From Pomphorhynchus laevis (Eukaryota; Acanthocephala; Palaeacanthocephala; Echinorhynchida; Pomphorhynchidae): DNA of 64,000 nucleotides. Position 1 is the first letter of the stretch; every line of letters begins with the position of its first letter. The position numbers and the translations under genes were made by a program. The notes beneath the pieces are model-generated. The model searched no databases, had not been told where the DNA came from, and worked only from the letters and a program-made list of their open reading frames with translations. The stretch covers positions 1-64,000 of the forward strand of contig WNNJ02001103.1 in the NCBI GenBank assembly GCA_012934845.2, in the 5' to 3' direction. Shown here one piece after another: positions 21,721-33,687 of this stretch.

Positions 21721-22458
21721 AATGGGCCGAAACCTGATAGCATAGCAGTTCCTCGTTATGACATATATTCCTTATCCTGATACATCGTCTATTATTTATT
21801 TTTCGATTCATAAAAATTGATTTTTATTTTAAATTTCAATTTTTATTTTAACTTGATATAAATTGTATAAAATTTTATTACAATTAATTATAATTATTTA
21901 TTATCTAATTATTAAATTTTGATTTATTGATTTAGCATTATTATAATTTTTATTTATATATTTTTTTTAATTTAAAAATAAATAAATAAATAATTTTATA
22001 AATAATAAATAATTTTTATATATAAATAATTATTTATATAAGCAATTAAATAATTATAAATACTAAATAATTATTATATAAGATTTTGTATAATTTAAAT
22101 CAAGCTAAATTTAAAATTGAAATTTAAAATAACAGTCAATTTTTATGACTTGAATAATAAAGAATAGGCGATGCATCAAAATAAGGAACTGCTATATGAG
22201 ATTTCGGCACAAATGTGCTGATCATAGTAGGAATATGTCGTTAGGTGGCTGTTGTTGATATAAGATGTTCTCATAAATTAGAGCAATTTATAATTCACAA
22301 ATTTATATAAGCGTCCTCTCGGACTATCTATTATAAGATAAATTATATTTTTTTAATTTTATTATTATATAAAATACGTATACTCTGTTACCTGAAGTTT
22401 AAAGTTGATAATTTATAACAAAAATAAAAATTTATAATAAAAATTTATAATTTTTATT
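21720..22458 (+). repeat. Further Penelope-like 3' tails
   Basis: GGGCCGAAACCTGATAGCAT at 21731 and a weak copy at 22190-22260 show two more 3' regions. Between them is AT-rich family tail sequence with (TAAATAATTA)-like runs. A block CTCTGTTACCTGAAGTTTAA at 22385 recurs at 22730 inside the neighbouring foldback. No coding sequence. Confidence 0.6.
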
Positions 22459-23212
22459 ATATTTGTTAGAAGATACTGACATTAGAGTGGAGACATATCA
22501 AGGAAAATTCTGTTCGTTAGTGTGAGTAGAATGTTTTTGAGAACTGCGTTTTAAAAATATTGGCCATTGATTGTCGTTTAAGGGCACGCCATTTGTTTAC
22601 CGAAACGTTTTATCGGCGATAAAAATAAAATAAAATATTTTTAAAATCCAAATCATTTGTGAAAAAATAAATTCGATGCAAGTGCGAATTATCAAAAAAT
22701 GCAAGTGCGAATTATCAACTTCAGGTAACTCTGTTACCTGAAGTTTAAAGTTGATAATTGATAATTTATAATCATAACGGATAACCTGATTTATAATTTA
22801 TATTATAATTATAATATAATTATATTATAATTATAATTTACGTGGCAATAAAAAATACACCATCAAATTAAAATTTTAGAATTTAAAGGATAACCATTTA
22901 ATAATTTTTATTATTTTTTGAATAAATTAGGCTTTTTTAGCATGTCGTGTAAGACCGTAATAGACATTAATTACGTGAGACATTAATGACTTGAATTTGA
23001 TAATATTTTCACAAATGATTTGGATTTTAAAAATATTTTATTTTATTTTTATCGCCGATAAAACGTTTCGGTAAACAAATGGCGTGCCCTTAAACGACAA
23101 TCAATGGCCAATATTTTTAAAACGCAGTTCTCAAAAACATTCTACTCACACTAAAGAACAGAATTTTCCTTGATATGTCTCCACTCTAATGTCAGTATCT
23201 TCTAACAAATAT
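22459..23212. mobile_element. Foldback element with about 205-bp inverted arms
   Basis: Left arm 22459-22665 and right arm 23006-23212 are reverse complements with few mismatches. They start ATATTTGTTAGAAGATACTG and include CACGCCATTTGTTTACCGAA and ACGTTTTATCGGCGATAAA. The spacer (22666-23005) has no recognisable gene but contains a perfect internal hairpin. No clear target-site duplication was found outside the arms. It is likely a non-autonomous DNA transposon or foldback element. Confidence 0.85.
22717..22745. repeat. Perfect 13-bp hairpin
   Basis: AACTTCAGGTAAC, loop TCT, GTTACCTGAAGTT, located centrally in the spacer of the foldback element. One arm plus flank also occurs at 22385. Confidence 0.85.
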
Positions 23213-23488
23213 GAGTTGAAAAATAAAATAAATGCAATATTTTCCAATAATTATTGAAAGAATTATTGTTATTCTTTCAAAATATTCTAAATATTATATT
23301 CTATTCTGTAAATATTTCAAACTGAGCAATAGCGTCGTATAATTTTATCATTTAAATATTTTTGAATTCTGGAAGTTTTTCAAATTAATCAAATCAGCTC
23401 ACTGAGCGATACGTATTTAATATAATTATAAAATTTAAAATAATAATGTTAAATCAAAATATTGTTAAATTGCTAAATAATTATTTGA

Positions 23489-23716
23489 GCTGGATCAAAG
23501 GAAGAAATTATTTTTGGTATTTCGCTAACTTCTGTTAGCATATTCAGAAAATTACAATCAAATTATATATTATATTAAGTAATTTTGAAATTTCTGTACT
23601 GGTGCAACGGATTTCTGAAGTTTCTAAAGATGTAATTTTCTGGAGATACTAATAGAAGTAGTTAGCGAAATATCAAAAATAATGTCTTCTTTCCTTTGAT
23701 CCAGCTCCAATAATTA
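23489..23716. mobile_element. Small foldback/MITE, family GAGCTGGATCAAAG, copy 1
   Basis: GAGCTGGATCAAAGGAAG at the left end mirrors CTTTCCTTTGATCCAGCTC at the right end, and inner arms (TATTTCGCTAACTTCTG / AGTAGTTAGCGAAATA) also pair. TAATTAT on both sides may be a target-site duplication. No coding sequence. A second, more diverged copy is at 24629-24795. Between the copies (23717-24628) is AT-rich DNA without a supported gene. Confidence 0.78.
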
Positions 23717-24628
23717 TCTATCAATAATGGATCAGTATCAACTATTTAAAATAAATAATTGTAATAAGATTGATATCAAGTCAAAATTTCAAATTGAAAT
23801 TTAATATAAACATTAATTTTTATGAATTAACCAAAAAATTTAAAATTTCAATTTTAAATTTTAATTCGATATAAATTCTATTACATCTTTTATAATTATT
23901 TATTATTTATCTTGATTTTTATTTATAGTATAAAATACGTAGACTCAGTTATCCGATCTGATTTTTCACTAAGTAACTTAACTATCTCATCTGATTTATG
24001 ACAAAAATATCTGAAGATAATGATTTTAAATAGTTATTGACTGTTGATATTCAAATTAATCCAGATGATTAACTCCTTTGATATTTAGCTCTATGCATTC
24101 AAATATTTCCAGGAACTAATTGTTCTTAAAATATTTCGAACTAATTGTTCCTAAATATAGGAACTAATTGTTCTTCAAAAGACAAAAACAATTAGTTACA
24201 CTTTGTTTTCATATGAAACGTGTTGTTATGTATTGCGTTTCGCATGATGCATTATGAAATATATAAAAATTCTTAATTATTAACATTTCAGTCTACTCTA
24301 TTTTAAATAAAGTTACATAATTTACAGGTAAAAAACCAATACAATTATACAAAACGAGTTTACGAACTTTGGAAAACGCACAGATTATTTAGAACAAATA
24401 AGAGGTTTTGCTAATTGCCAGTTACCGTTTGTTTAGCTAAAGTGTTTTTCCTGTAGTAAAGAGGTGATCGCTGAAGCAGGTAATTCACAGCATATAATGT
24501 GATTTAAGCTTTTGTCTTACGGAAATCTGATTCACACCACATTTCACAAATGCATCTCTTTCAACATTTTTATCATGTGAAGTTTCTGTGCTACAGCAAA
24601 ATTCCCTATTTTCCTTTTAAAAAATTAT

Positions 24629-24845
24629 TGGAGCTGGATCAAAGAAAAGAGGAAAATTTTTTATTAATATTTTCATAACCTCTGTTAGCATCTTCAGAAA
24701 ATTACCTAATAATTTTAAAATTACCTAGTAATTTTCGGAAGGTGGTAACAGTGGTTAGCGAAATATCAAATAAAATTTTCCTATTTTCTTTGATCCAGCT
24801 CTAATAATTCTTTATCAATAATAGATCATTATCAACTATTTAAAA
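24629..24845. mobile_element. Small foldback/MITE, family GAGCTGGATCAAAG, copy 2
   Basis: GGAGCTGGATCAAAGAAAAG and CTTTGATCCAGCTC form the ends, with shared inner arms. Homology with copy 1 continues outside the right end through TATCAATAATAGATCATT and ATCAACTATTTAAAA. The repeat unit is therefore larger than the hairpin, or copy 2 arose with its flank. Confidence 0.72.
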
Positions 24846-25289
24846 TTTTTCTTTTAATTATAAATAGGTAATAAAATTATTATAAATAGGTATCTATTAA
24901 TTTTAGATTAATATTAAATATAAATAATAATCTAAAAATATTAGTCATTAAAATTTTTAAATTTTTTAACAACTCTGTATTCTTCTTGCTTTGTTAATCA
25001 ACTTTCGGGAATAATATCATCACTACCAAAATTAAAGAGAATTATGATTTCTATGTTCACAAAATGTCTATATAACCTTAATATTGCGTTATAGCAACAT
25101 TCTCTTTTTATCTGTTAAAGTATATATAGATCAATATTATTTCTAACAGGGATCTTGTGATAATTTTCATAAATAAATTTTTTAAATACTTCCATTTAAA
25201 TTGTAAAAATATGAATTTTAATTCAGAAATAATGTGTGCACTTACCGGTTCAATTTGGAAATTTTATAATTATAGTTTCTTAACCTTTC

Positions 25290-25945
25290 ACTATGAGATC
25301 ATTTAGCTGAGTCTACGTATTTTATATTATATTCAAATTAAAATTAAAGATAAATAATTATAAATAATAAATAATTATATGAGATTTTATATAATTTATA
25401 TAAAGTTAAAATTTTTAAATGAAATTTAAAGTCTGCATAGTAATAGGGAGTGCTGATAATGTAGATAATTAAATCAGTAATAGGGAGTGCTGATAATGTA
25501 GATAATTAAATCAGCAAACTGAGTCTACGTATTTTATATTATTTATTATAATTATATAAAAATAATATTATAATAATTTTATTATAATTATAAATCATTA
25601 TAAATAATTCAATAATTTTATAACTTATATCAAGTCAAAATTTTAAATTAAAATTTAAAATAAAAGTCAATTTTTATGAATTGACTGATAAATAACAAAC
25701 GATATATAAGAATAAATATCAGATCAGCTAACTGAGTCAACGTATTTTATGTTATTTATAAATTAAAAATAAAGATAAATAATCATAAATAATAAATAAT
25801 TATATAAATACAATTTATATTTATATAAAAATATAATTAATTAAAATTTAAAATAAAAGTCAATTTATATGAATTGACTGATAAATAACAAACGATATAT
25901 AAACTAATAAATAATATACGATGTATCGAATAAAGATAGAAAGAT
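25290..25945. repeat. Clustered terminal blocks of the Penelope-like family
   Basis: The terminal block (AACTGAGTCTACGTATTTTA or variants) occurs near 25310, 25508 and 25735. A 38-bp tandem duplication of AGTAATAGGGAGTGCTGAT is at about 25438-25515, and the GAATTGACTGATAAATAACA tail block appears twice. 24850-25290 and 25945-26250 are AT-rich with no gene seen. Confidence 0.6.
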
Positions 25946-26254
25946 GCTAGTGTTTCTATCATTCTCCATTATGAGAAAAAAGTTCAATAAACTTGAATAA
26001 AAATTATCAGAAAATAATAATAAATAATCATAAATAATAAATAATTATATAAGATTTATTTATGTTATTTATAAATTACAAAACATGCTAAATAAAATTT
26101 AAATTATTTAATAATAAATAATTAAATAATTATAAATTGTTTTATTTTATGATGAAAATTGGCGAAATATAAAAAAATAATATTTTTTAATCGAAAGAAA
26201 TAACTAACAAAGCTAATTAATAGGTTAATGACATTCATACTCAATCTTAATTTA

Positions 26255-26665
26255 TCAACCTCCGCAGCAGCAACAGTTATTGCAGCAATTCTTATTTTCA
26301 CAGCAATTGCAACAGTTCTTTTTGTCACAGCAGCAATTACAGCAATCACAGCAGTCATTACAACAATCGTTACAACAATTCGATGAACAGCATGTCGTCG
26401 TATGATAATAATGACTATTTTTCTTGTGACATTCTTGACCGCAATTATGGCAATTTTTACAATTTTCGCAATGATCGCAACAATTTTTGCAACAGTTTTC
26501 TTTACACTCTTGACCACAACACTGCTTTTGCTGACTAGGGCAACAACATCCACAACCATTTCCACATCCGCATCCACAGCCGCATCCACAGCCGCATCCA
26601 CAGCCGCATCCGCAACCACATCCGCAATCACATCCACAACAACCGCAACATCCACAACCGTTCAT
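26255..26665 (-). CDS. Extremely Cys/Gly-rich small protein
   Basis: 136 codons from ATG 26665 to TAA 26255. Residues 1-45 are nearly pure Gly-Cys dipeptides, followed by CCPSQQKQCC and then CC pairs spaced by Asn, Asp, Glu and Lys (for example ENCKNCHNC and NDCCNDCCDCC), ending CCNNCCCCGG. Cys is above 40% of residues. The frame is uninterrupted in spite of a repetitive CCACATCCGCATCC-type DNA core. There is no signal peptide or membrane helix. By composition it resembles Drosophila Mst84D-type sperm-tail proteins, metallothionein-like chelators or cross-linked structural proteins; no homology can be claimed. On the minus strand TATATAAAGG lies about 240 bp upstream (26919-26910) and could be a TATA box. 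The opposite-frame open readings are by-products of the repeat. Confidence 0.68.
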   Translation of the reverse strand: MNGCGCCGCCGCDCGCGCGCGCGCGCGCGCGCGCGNGCGCCCPSQQKQCCGQECKENCCKNCCDHCENCKNCHNCGQECHKKNSHYYHTTTCCSSNCCNDCCNDCCDCCNCCCDKKNCCNCCENKNCCNNCCCCGG

Positions 26666-26904
26666 CGATCAGGTATTCTTTCCGATTTACGAATAAAATG
26701 GCTTCAAAATGAACAATTTGAGGTTTTTACTTGTTTTAGTAAGTTTTTAAAAATGTAGTTTCATGAATGTCGTTGCATAACTGGTATGTAATCTATTTCA
26801 TGGATTTATAATATATACACGAGTACAAGACGAAATATAGAATGTCGCATTTCTTTCTGGACACTTTTAATTAAATTTTTGAGGAAGTTGTTCTTTGCGA
26901 TATA

Positions 26905-26930
26905 TAAATACCTTTATATATCGTTCATCA
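26905..26930 (-). promoter_or_regulatory. Possible TATA box for the Cys/Gly-rich gene
   Basis: Minus-strand ATATATAAAGGTATTTATA lies about 240 bp upstream of the ATG. In such AT-rich DNA this can be chance. 26935-27715 has no supported gene. Confidence 0.25.
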
Positions 26931-27714
26931 TCTGTAGTATAAATTTAAGTTTATTACGTAAATAAATAAATTATATAAATTAGTAATTAATTATTAATCA
27001 GTTATAATTAATTATAGTTAATTAATCATTAATTATTATCAGTTATCAAATACAAACTATCATTATCTACGTGATTAGAATTACCAAACTGACATCTCAT
27101 TTGTGATAATTGAATTTATATGTATGCAGAAGAAACTGCTAGACAGTAAACTCAAAGGTTTCATTTTGGACAATAGGAACTCGTTTTATAAAAAGGATTT
27201 TGTCATGTAGTTAAAAAATATGGATTTTACGGACATTTTTAGTTAACTATGATTTCTAATTATCTAATGGGAAATCACTGTTAGGTAATTAGTGATATTC
27301 CTTTTGGCCTGCCCTTCAATTATTTTTGTAATAATTATAGTCAAATTTCCTATATTCTAAGGTTAATTCACAAGTCATGTGAGATTCTGGTGAATCAGTA
27401 TCGATTAATTCATTGATCTTTGCTAACTGCCAGGAGCATTTTGCGACTGCAGGTGCAGGGAAAATTAAATTTAAAGATAGTCGAATAGGTGCCACCTATA
27501 CAATATATATTCTGTACTGTGATTATCAGCTATAAATATCAGGTTATTTCACATAAATATCGCAAATGTTATTATCCAACTTACAATGCAATTTGAAAAT
27601 ATACCACGTTGGGCAGTCTTTGAATATGTATGGCAATCCTTGTTCCAGAAACAATAAAAATAATTATATTATAAATAATCATTATATTAAATAATTATAT
27701 GAAAAAATTATATT

Positions 27715-30035
27715 ATCCGGTTAAACAAAAGTCAAGAAGTCATGGCGATCAAAGGAATTATAAAAAATATACTTAAAAATATTGAAAAAGATATGTATAT
27801 ATCAGCAATTAAAAATATTAAAACAACTTGGAAGAGATAATAAGCTAAAAGATCTTTATTTAAATATAAGAAGTTTTTCTAAAGAAATCATTTGCTTAAT
27901 AAATCAAAGATTAATTAACGATAATGATAGGTTAAGTTGTAATATACAATACCATAATCGGACAATAAATGTTAATAATAACAATAAAAAATATATACTA
28001 ATCATAAACTTTATTAAAAATGTATAGATAACATAAATTGGCAGAAGTAGTATAGTAAATAATAAACAACTATATTATAATAATCCGGTTAAACGCAAGC
28101 CAAGAAGTCATGGCGATAAAAGGAATAAGAAAAATAGACTTAAAAATATTAAAAAAGATATTATGTGAACAATTAGAAATATTAAAACAACTTTTAAGAG
28201 ATAAATTAAAAGATCTTTATGTAAATATAAGACGTTTTTCTAAAAATATCATTTGTTCAATAAATCAAAGACTAATTAACGAATATGATAGGTTGGGTTG
28301 TATAATAGACAGTTATTGTAATATAAAATACTATAATCGAACAATAAATGTTAGTAATCACAATAAAAAATATACACTAACCATAAACTTCATTAATAAA
28401 TGTATAGATAACATAAATATAGGTAGACTTTTAAATAATTCTAAAGGTAAAGAAATAGTAGGATCAGATTAGAGTAAATATATTCCTAATAATAAATAAA
28501 AATTGTTACCGGCATTAGGACGAAAAATTTGTAATTATAATAAAGAATTGAAATCTATATGTAACGATAATATTAGAAACATCATCGAAACTGAATGCAA
28601 TTGCAAAAATCTTAATTTTGATAAAATAAATGAACATATATGCATTCATAATCTAGAATTAATTGAAAACAATGAATTAAGGAAAATGCTGTTATAAGGG
28701 TATAAATATAGATTAAATAATAATAACAAAAAAATAAAATTTACAATTCGTTATATAATGATCTAAATGCCTTCTTTGGTAAGTTGATTAATAGTAAAAG
28801 CTTAAATACATCAAAGAAAAACATTTGGAAAACTTATATATTAGATAAAATTAGAGAGAAAATGAAAATAACAAGCAATTATAAAAGGAAAGATAAAATT
28901 AATAAAGATATGTATACATAACTTACTAAATTAAAGGATAACTGTATAATAACAACTATTTATAAAGCTAGTAATAACTGTCTTCATACGCAAAAAGCTC
29001 TATTATGATATACTAATGAAAGAGGTTAATTCTAATGATTTAAATGTAAATCCAACATATGAACGTAGTGAGTTGAGTTTAGAAGCAATTATTACAAGTC
29101 ATTGTTCTATAATTGATAAAAAGGGTATAAAGGTTGAATTAGATAATAAAACTATACCTATATTATATTGGAATCCAAAATTACATAAAAATCCAATAAA
29201 ACCTAGGTTCATATGTAGTGCGTTTAAATGTACATTAAAACCACTTTTTGTCTATATGAATAAAATACTTAAAGTAATTAAAGCACATTTTAAAAAATAT
29301 TGCAAGGTAATCGAAATTAATACTGGTATAAAACACTATTTCAGTATTAATTCTACAAAAGAATTTTTAGAACAAACAAAAGGAATAAATAGTACGCTAT
29401 ATATATGTTATAACTATAACGCCTACCTAACAAATAGCGGATATTAAAGAAACGTTAGGACACTTTATTTACATTATTTCGGAAATATATATACATAATA
29501 TATCATATATAATATGATAATATAATATGATAATACAATATTATATAATATTATATATCATTTAATATGTATAATATGTATATTTATCGTATAATATAAT
29601 ATGTATATTTATTCAATATCTGCTAAATCTAATTGTTAGATATTAAATAAATGTTAGAAAAAATGATTAATCTTATATACGGAAGATATACATATATATA
29701 CTATAAGTATAACGCATATCTAACAAAAATTAAACCATCAAGTAAATATAAATATATGGATTTAATTGACTTATTATAATCCTTAAATATTTTAATAAAT
29801 CAAAATTATTTAAAAGTACGGACATCTATATTTAGACAAATATAAGGTGTTCTGATGAGAGGTAATTGTAGCCCAATTATATCTGATTTATTTTTAAACT
29901 TTATAGAATATGAATTTGTTCATAACTGCGTAAAGTTAAATCTAAATGTTTTAATCTATAAAGGTATGAAATACATATTTCGAATAATTATAATAATATT
30001 ATTATATTATAATATAATAATATTATTATATTATT
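27715..30035 (+). pseudogene. Penelope-like element with N-terminal region, copy E
   Basis: Longest copy of the family. Two versions of the same 5' module follow each other: 27718-28030 and 28082-28470, each starting CCGGTTAAAC and AGAAGTCATGGCGAT. Next come LPALGRKICNY (28503) with an ICIHNLELIENNELRKML block, a degraded linker, and ILYWNPKLHKNP with PRFICSAFKC (29155-29230). INTGIKHYFSINSTKEFL, an inserted AT-rich run (29450-29640) and a second RT part (YKYMDLIDL, IRGNCSPIIS, FIEYEFVHN) complete it. Many stops and frameshifts. The order matches the long invertebrate Penelope-like proteins with an extended N terminus; a Naiad-type assignment is possible but unproven. Confidence 0.7.
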
Positions 30036-30069
30036 AAGGACGTTTATAGACGTCTCCATTTTCAATAAT

Positions 30070-30345
30070 CATGCTCCCTCCTACCACGCAAAGTCCGTGC
30101 AATCAACATTCGAATATCACGAGCAAAGAAAGAAGGCTAAATACGAGGAAAGGATCACTGAAATCGAGCATGCGTTGTTCTGCCGAGTTATATTTGCAAC
30201 TAACAGAGCAATCGCACCTACTACCTCCATACTTTCGAAGACAATAGTGAAAAAGATTTTTCTCAAACACAAAAGAAGTTATGGAGAAGTCATAGCCGGA
30301 GTACGATCAAGGTTGAGCATCGCCCTTGCACGAGCCGCATCATAC
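30070..30345 (+). pseudogene. C-terminal endonuclease tail of a restriction-like-endonuclease LINE
   Basis: STFEYHEQRKKAKYEERITE, the IEHALFCRVIFAT block and VRSRLSIALARAASYCIR match in order the tail of the element at 35.6-38.7 kb (SAFEYNENRKKSKYSERVRR, then RISFEIARSISASL). It is a diverged relative, not a recent copy. Only the end of the protein is present. Confidence 0.78.
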
Positions 30346-30610
30346 TGTATCCGTGCTCCCAATCTACTCTACCTCTTTTGGCTTCCGCTCCTTCGTTGTG
30401 GCTGCTCCTCTCTTGTGGAATCAACTGCCTATTCATATCCGCCAATCAACATATATGCCGTACTTCAAAAGCCAAATCCAATTCTTTTTCAACAATTAAC
30501 TAATTACCTGTGACCTTTGATGTTCTTTTTTTTGTTTGTTTGTGGTCATGTAAGCGTGCATTTTGCACGCATTTGCCACGTTAAATAAATTATTGTATTA
30601 TTATTAAAAG
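30346..30610 (+). pseudogene. C-terminal tail and 3' end of another LINE
   Basis: In one frame GFRSFVVAAPLLWNQLPIHI followed by a PYFKSQIQFFF block is the standard C-terminal signature of CR1/Jockey-type LINE RT proteins. It is fused directly behind the restriction-like-endonuclease tail, so one insertion lies at the end of another. A GTGCATTTTGCACGC palindrome and an ATTATTGTATTATTATTAAA tail close it near 30606. 30610-30846 shows no gene. Confidence 0.7.
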
Positions 30611-30846
30611 AAAATGTGTCGCAATGCCATTACGAGGAGATGGAAGCAGTAGCGCGGAAATAATTTAAATATATATTTTAATCTTGATTTTCAAATGCTG
30701 GGGATGCGTGCCCATTATAATTGTACATATAATAATTTGTATTAAAAAATATAAAAAAAGTTATTATTATTAATATTATCGTTCTATAATATTAATGGAT
30801 GGGTCGTCTATATGACTATCCTCTTCTGCAAGAAGTGGTAGTCAGG

Positions 30847-31694
30847 TTTGTGAGCACCACAAGTCTTTTAGACTGTTACTATTTAATGTGGAAGGTTTGG
30901 CGTCTTTGATCGAGCAAGGTATTGAATCCTGGTTCGATACCTTTCACGTTGTGGTACTATTAGAGACCATGTTTACTAATAATTATTCTTTACCTGGTTT
31001 TTATACATTTGACAATCCTGCTTTATTGGGCATTCGTGGTCGCCCCGCGGGTGGAATAATTTTAGGTTTAAATAGGGCCTTCAGGGATTGGCAATGTAGG
31101 TATTTGCTGAATTCTATACTGCTTGAAACACCTGTCATCACTTTTATCGCATGCTATTTCAAACCCACACTTACCGCGGCAGATATAATTGACGAAATTT
31201 CTCAGCTTCTTTCAACTCTAAACAGCACAGTCCCGATAATTATCGCAGGAGATTTTAATGCAAGATTCACCAGTCCAATCACAGGAAAATTGCGAATTCT
31301 TGTCAATTACTTTAAGTCTATAAATCTAAAGTTATACGTCCCTAATGAAAATTGGTCCTACGAATCTTCTACAGGTAAAAGCTGTATAGACATCATATTT
31401 ACTAACGTGCATGTAAGACATATAGGGCTAGTACTATCTTCAAAATGGGCGTTAGTTCGTAAACACAAACCTGTCTCGTGTATTTTCGATTGCATATGCA
31501 ACATACAATCAATAGATTTGCCCCGTCAACCTAGCAGGAAATTATGTACTTCAGCAATTGATTATAGTCAAATAAATCTAGCTTTTCAATTCCTTAGATC
31601 AGGAGAACTGGGGAACAGCATTACTTCTGTAATTTCCACCCTTCTATCGGCTTGTAGATATGAATCCGACTATTCCAAAAAAAATCATACCTAG
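30847..31694 (+). pseudogene. LINE AP-endonuclease domain (frameshifted from its RT)
   Basis: Reads FRLLLFNVEGLASLIEQGIE (metal-site Asn), VVLLETMF (Glu), GRPAGGII, IIIAGDFNARF, SCIDIIFTNV and KHKPV (catalytic His region). These are the AP-endonuclease landmarks in order. The frame ends at 31692 after an A8 run (31678-31685). The natural continuation, with LVKPAWFKQFQQH, is in the next frame, so a one-base homopolymer indel disrupts the polyprotein. The same element continues to 33644. Confidence 0.85.
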
Positions 31695-33644
31695 TAAAAC
31701 CCGCTTGGTTTAAACAGTTCCAGCAACATTTAATTCAATTAAATAAAAGTTATCGGTTCGATTTAAAGGTAAGGAAATATTTTGTAGATTTACGTAGGCT
31801 TTACGTTAAACTTGTATCGATGTATCGTAGAGAACGACGTTTAGAGATTGAACGACGGGAATTGTCTAAGGCGGAGTCGACACCGTGGATACTTAAGAAA
31901 GCTAACATTGGAACATATTCCAGGATTCAAATAGAAAATTGGAAATCACACTTCCAATCTATTTTGCGCCATTCAATATTAGAAGACATGCCTGTACGTT
32001 TATCTGCAGTTTCATGCATAAATTCAATATACGGTTCAGATCCTCTGAATTTACCTTTTACGCCGTTTGAAGTCGTAAGATCCCTATCAATCTTAAAAGA
32101 TCATAAAGCTGCCGGGTTAGATCAATTATGCGTAGAACAGTTAAAGTCGACTATCGATATTTTGATAGACTACTGGACAGAACTTTTCAATCTACTTCTT
32201 GCAGGTCATCCGTTTCCGATTTCGTGGCGCGACGGTGTAATTAAGATCCTGCATAAGGGCAAGGGTGACTATGATTCACTGGATGCGTACAGGGGGATTG
32301 CGATATTGAATCACAGTTATAAGTTATTGACTCATATAATGTATATGCGCCTTATTAAGTTTCGCGAGCATCTCTTACCTACGGAGCAGTATGGATTCCG
32401 CCCGAAAAGGTCAACGTCCGATGCAATAAAGCATGTCCGTGACGAAGTCACCAATTGTTTCGCTAATCGTAGACCGTTGTATGCTACTTTTGTTGACTTT
32501 GAGCGAGCATTTGACACAGTGAATCGTTCTTTGTTACTTGATAAACTTTCCACCAGAGTGTCCGTTAGTGGTCGCTTTTTGTATCTTATTTATTCTGTGC
32601 TTCAGCCTAATCGCCTTAAAGTATCTGATGGTATCAACACCTCTGATTTCTTTTTTGCTAATCGCGGTGTTTTACAGGGAGATCCACTCAGCCCTATATT
32701 ATTTTCCTTTTTTGTTATGGATTTGCCTATGCATCTTCGTCATGCATCGAATGAAGTCTCTTGTACCCTCTATGCCGACGATCTAGTAATATTAGCCAAA
32801 GATCTTTTATCCGCTCAAAGTGCGTTAGATGCTCTGTCATCCTATTGTTTATCAAATCAGTTGACGGTGAATGTAAATAAATCGAAAGCCCTTAAATTTC
32901 GGTTAGGTGGACCTTTGCGTCGATGTGACATGCTGAGAATAGGCAATGTAGATTTAGAATTCTGCAATAGTTACAATTATTTGGGAGTATTACTTTCGTC
33001 GAAATGGTCATTTACTGAACACCTACATCGTAAATCCTCGAAGTTAGTTGTAGCAACCTCTTATGCAAAAAACTTAGGTTCTTTATCTTTCTCAGGAGCC
33101 CTCCGGTATTTTCGAAGTATGTTGCTTCCCATAGTTTCATATGCTTTGCCAGTTATCTGGTCGGATTTAAGTCCCTTCAATTTTCAGCAGTTGGACAAGT
33201 GTCAATGGAGATTCGTGAAGCGAATTGTTGGAGTCTCACCAAAATGTTCTTCATCGGTTATAGCGATACTATCATCGTTAGAACCTTGCTCTAAATACAT
33301 CTGCTCAACATTTAATCTTGAACACACTGCATCATTTACTACTAACCTGAACATGTTCTTTCGAAAGACGACGTTCATTGGATTCTGAATTTTATCTTAC
33401 TCCGGCATTCTTACAGACTAAATGGAGAGAACCCTGTGCAAGGAAAAGACCGCTGATCTGGAGAGCATCTGTCCATGGATATCACGATAAATTCTGCGCT
33501 ATTAGAATTCCAGTACATGCACGGTGCTCTTTGTGCATTTGTGTTCTTTGCAAAAATGAATGCGCATCTAACCTGCATATCTTCACTTGCCCAATTTTGA
33601 AAAATCTGTCACTATCCGATATTGACAGTAGGAGAAGATTTTGA
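31686..33644 (+). pseudogene. LINE reverse transcriptase and Cys-rich C terminus
   Basis: From 31820 the RT is open for 522 codons: DHKAAGLDQLCVEQ, AYRGIAILNHSYKLL, EQYGFRPKRSTSDA, FVDFERAFDTVNRSLL (motif A), NRGVLQGDPLSPILF (motif B), LYADDLVILA (motif C, YADD) and SYNYLGVLLSS. After a frameshift near 33375 it continues at 33378 as HGYHDKFCAIRIPVHARC with CVLCKNEC and HIFTC, a C-terminal zinc-finger-like motif. RT catalytic residues are intact. Two diverged relatives follow at 33.78 kb (+) and 34.66-35.2 kb (-). Clade not certain; an I/Ingi-like or related LINE is plausible. Confidence 0.86.
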
Positions 33645-33687
33645 AATACAATTTATAAAATTGATAAACTTTTGGTGTATTTATTTT

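Noticed and set aside
26122-26758. Ala/Val-rich and Thr/Ser-rich long frames overlapping the Cys/Gly gene (26122-26655 minus, 26402-26758 plus)
   Set aside because: They are other-frame readings of the same trinucleotide-biased repeat; low complexity and no start context.
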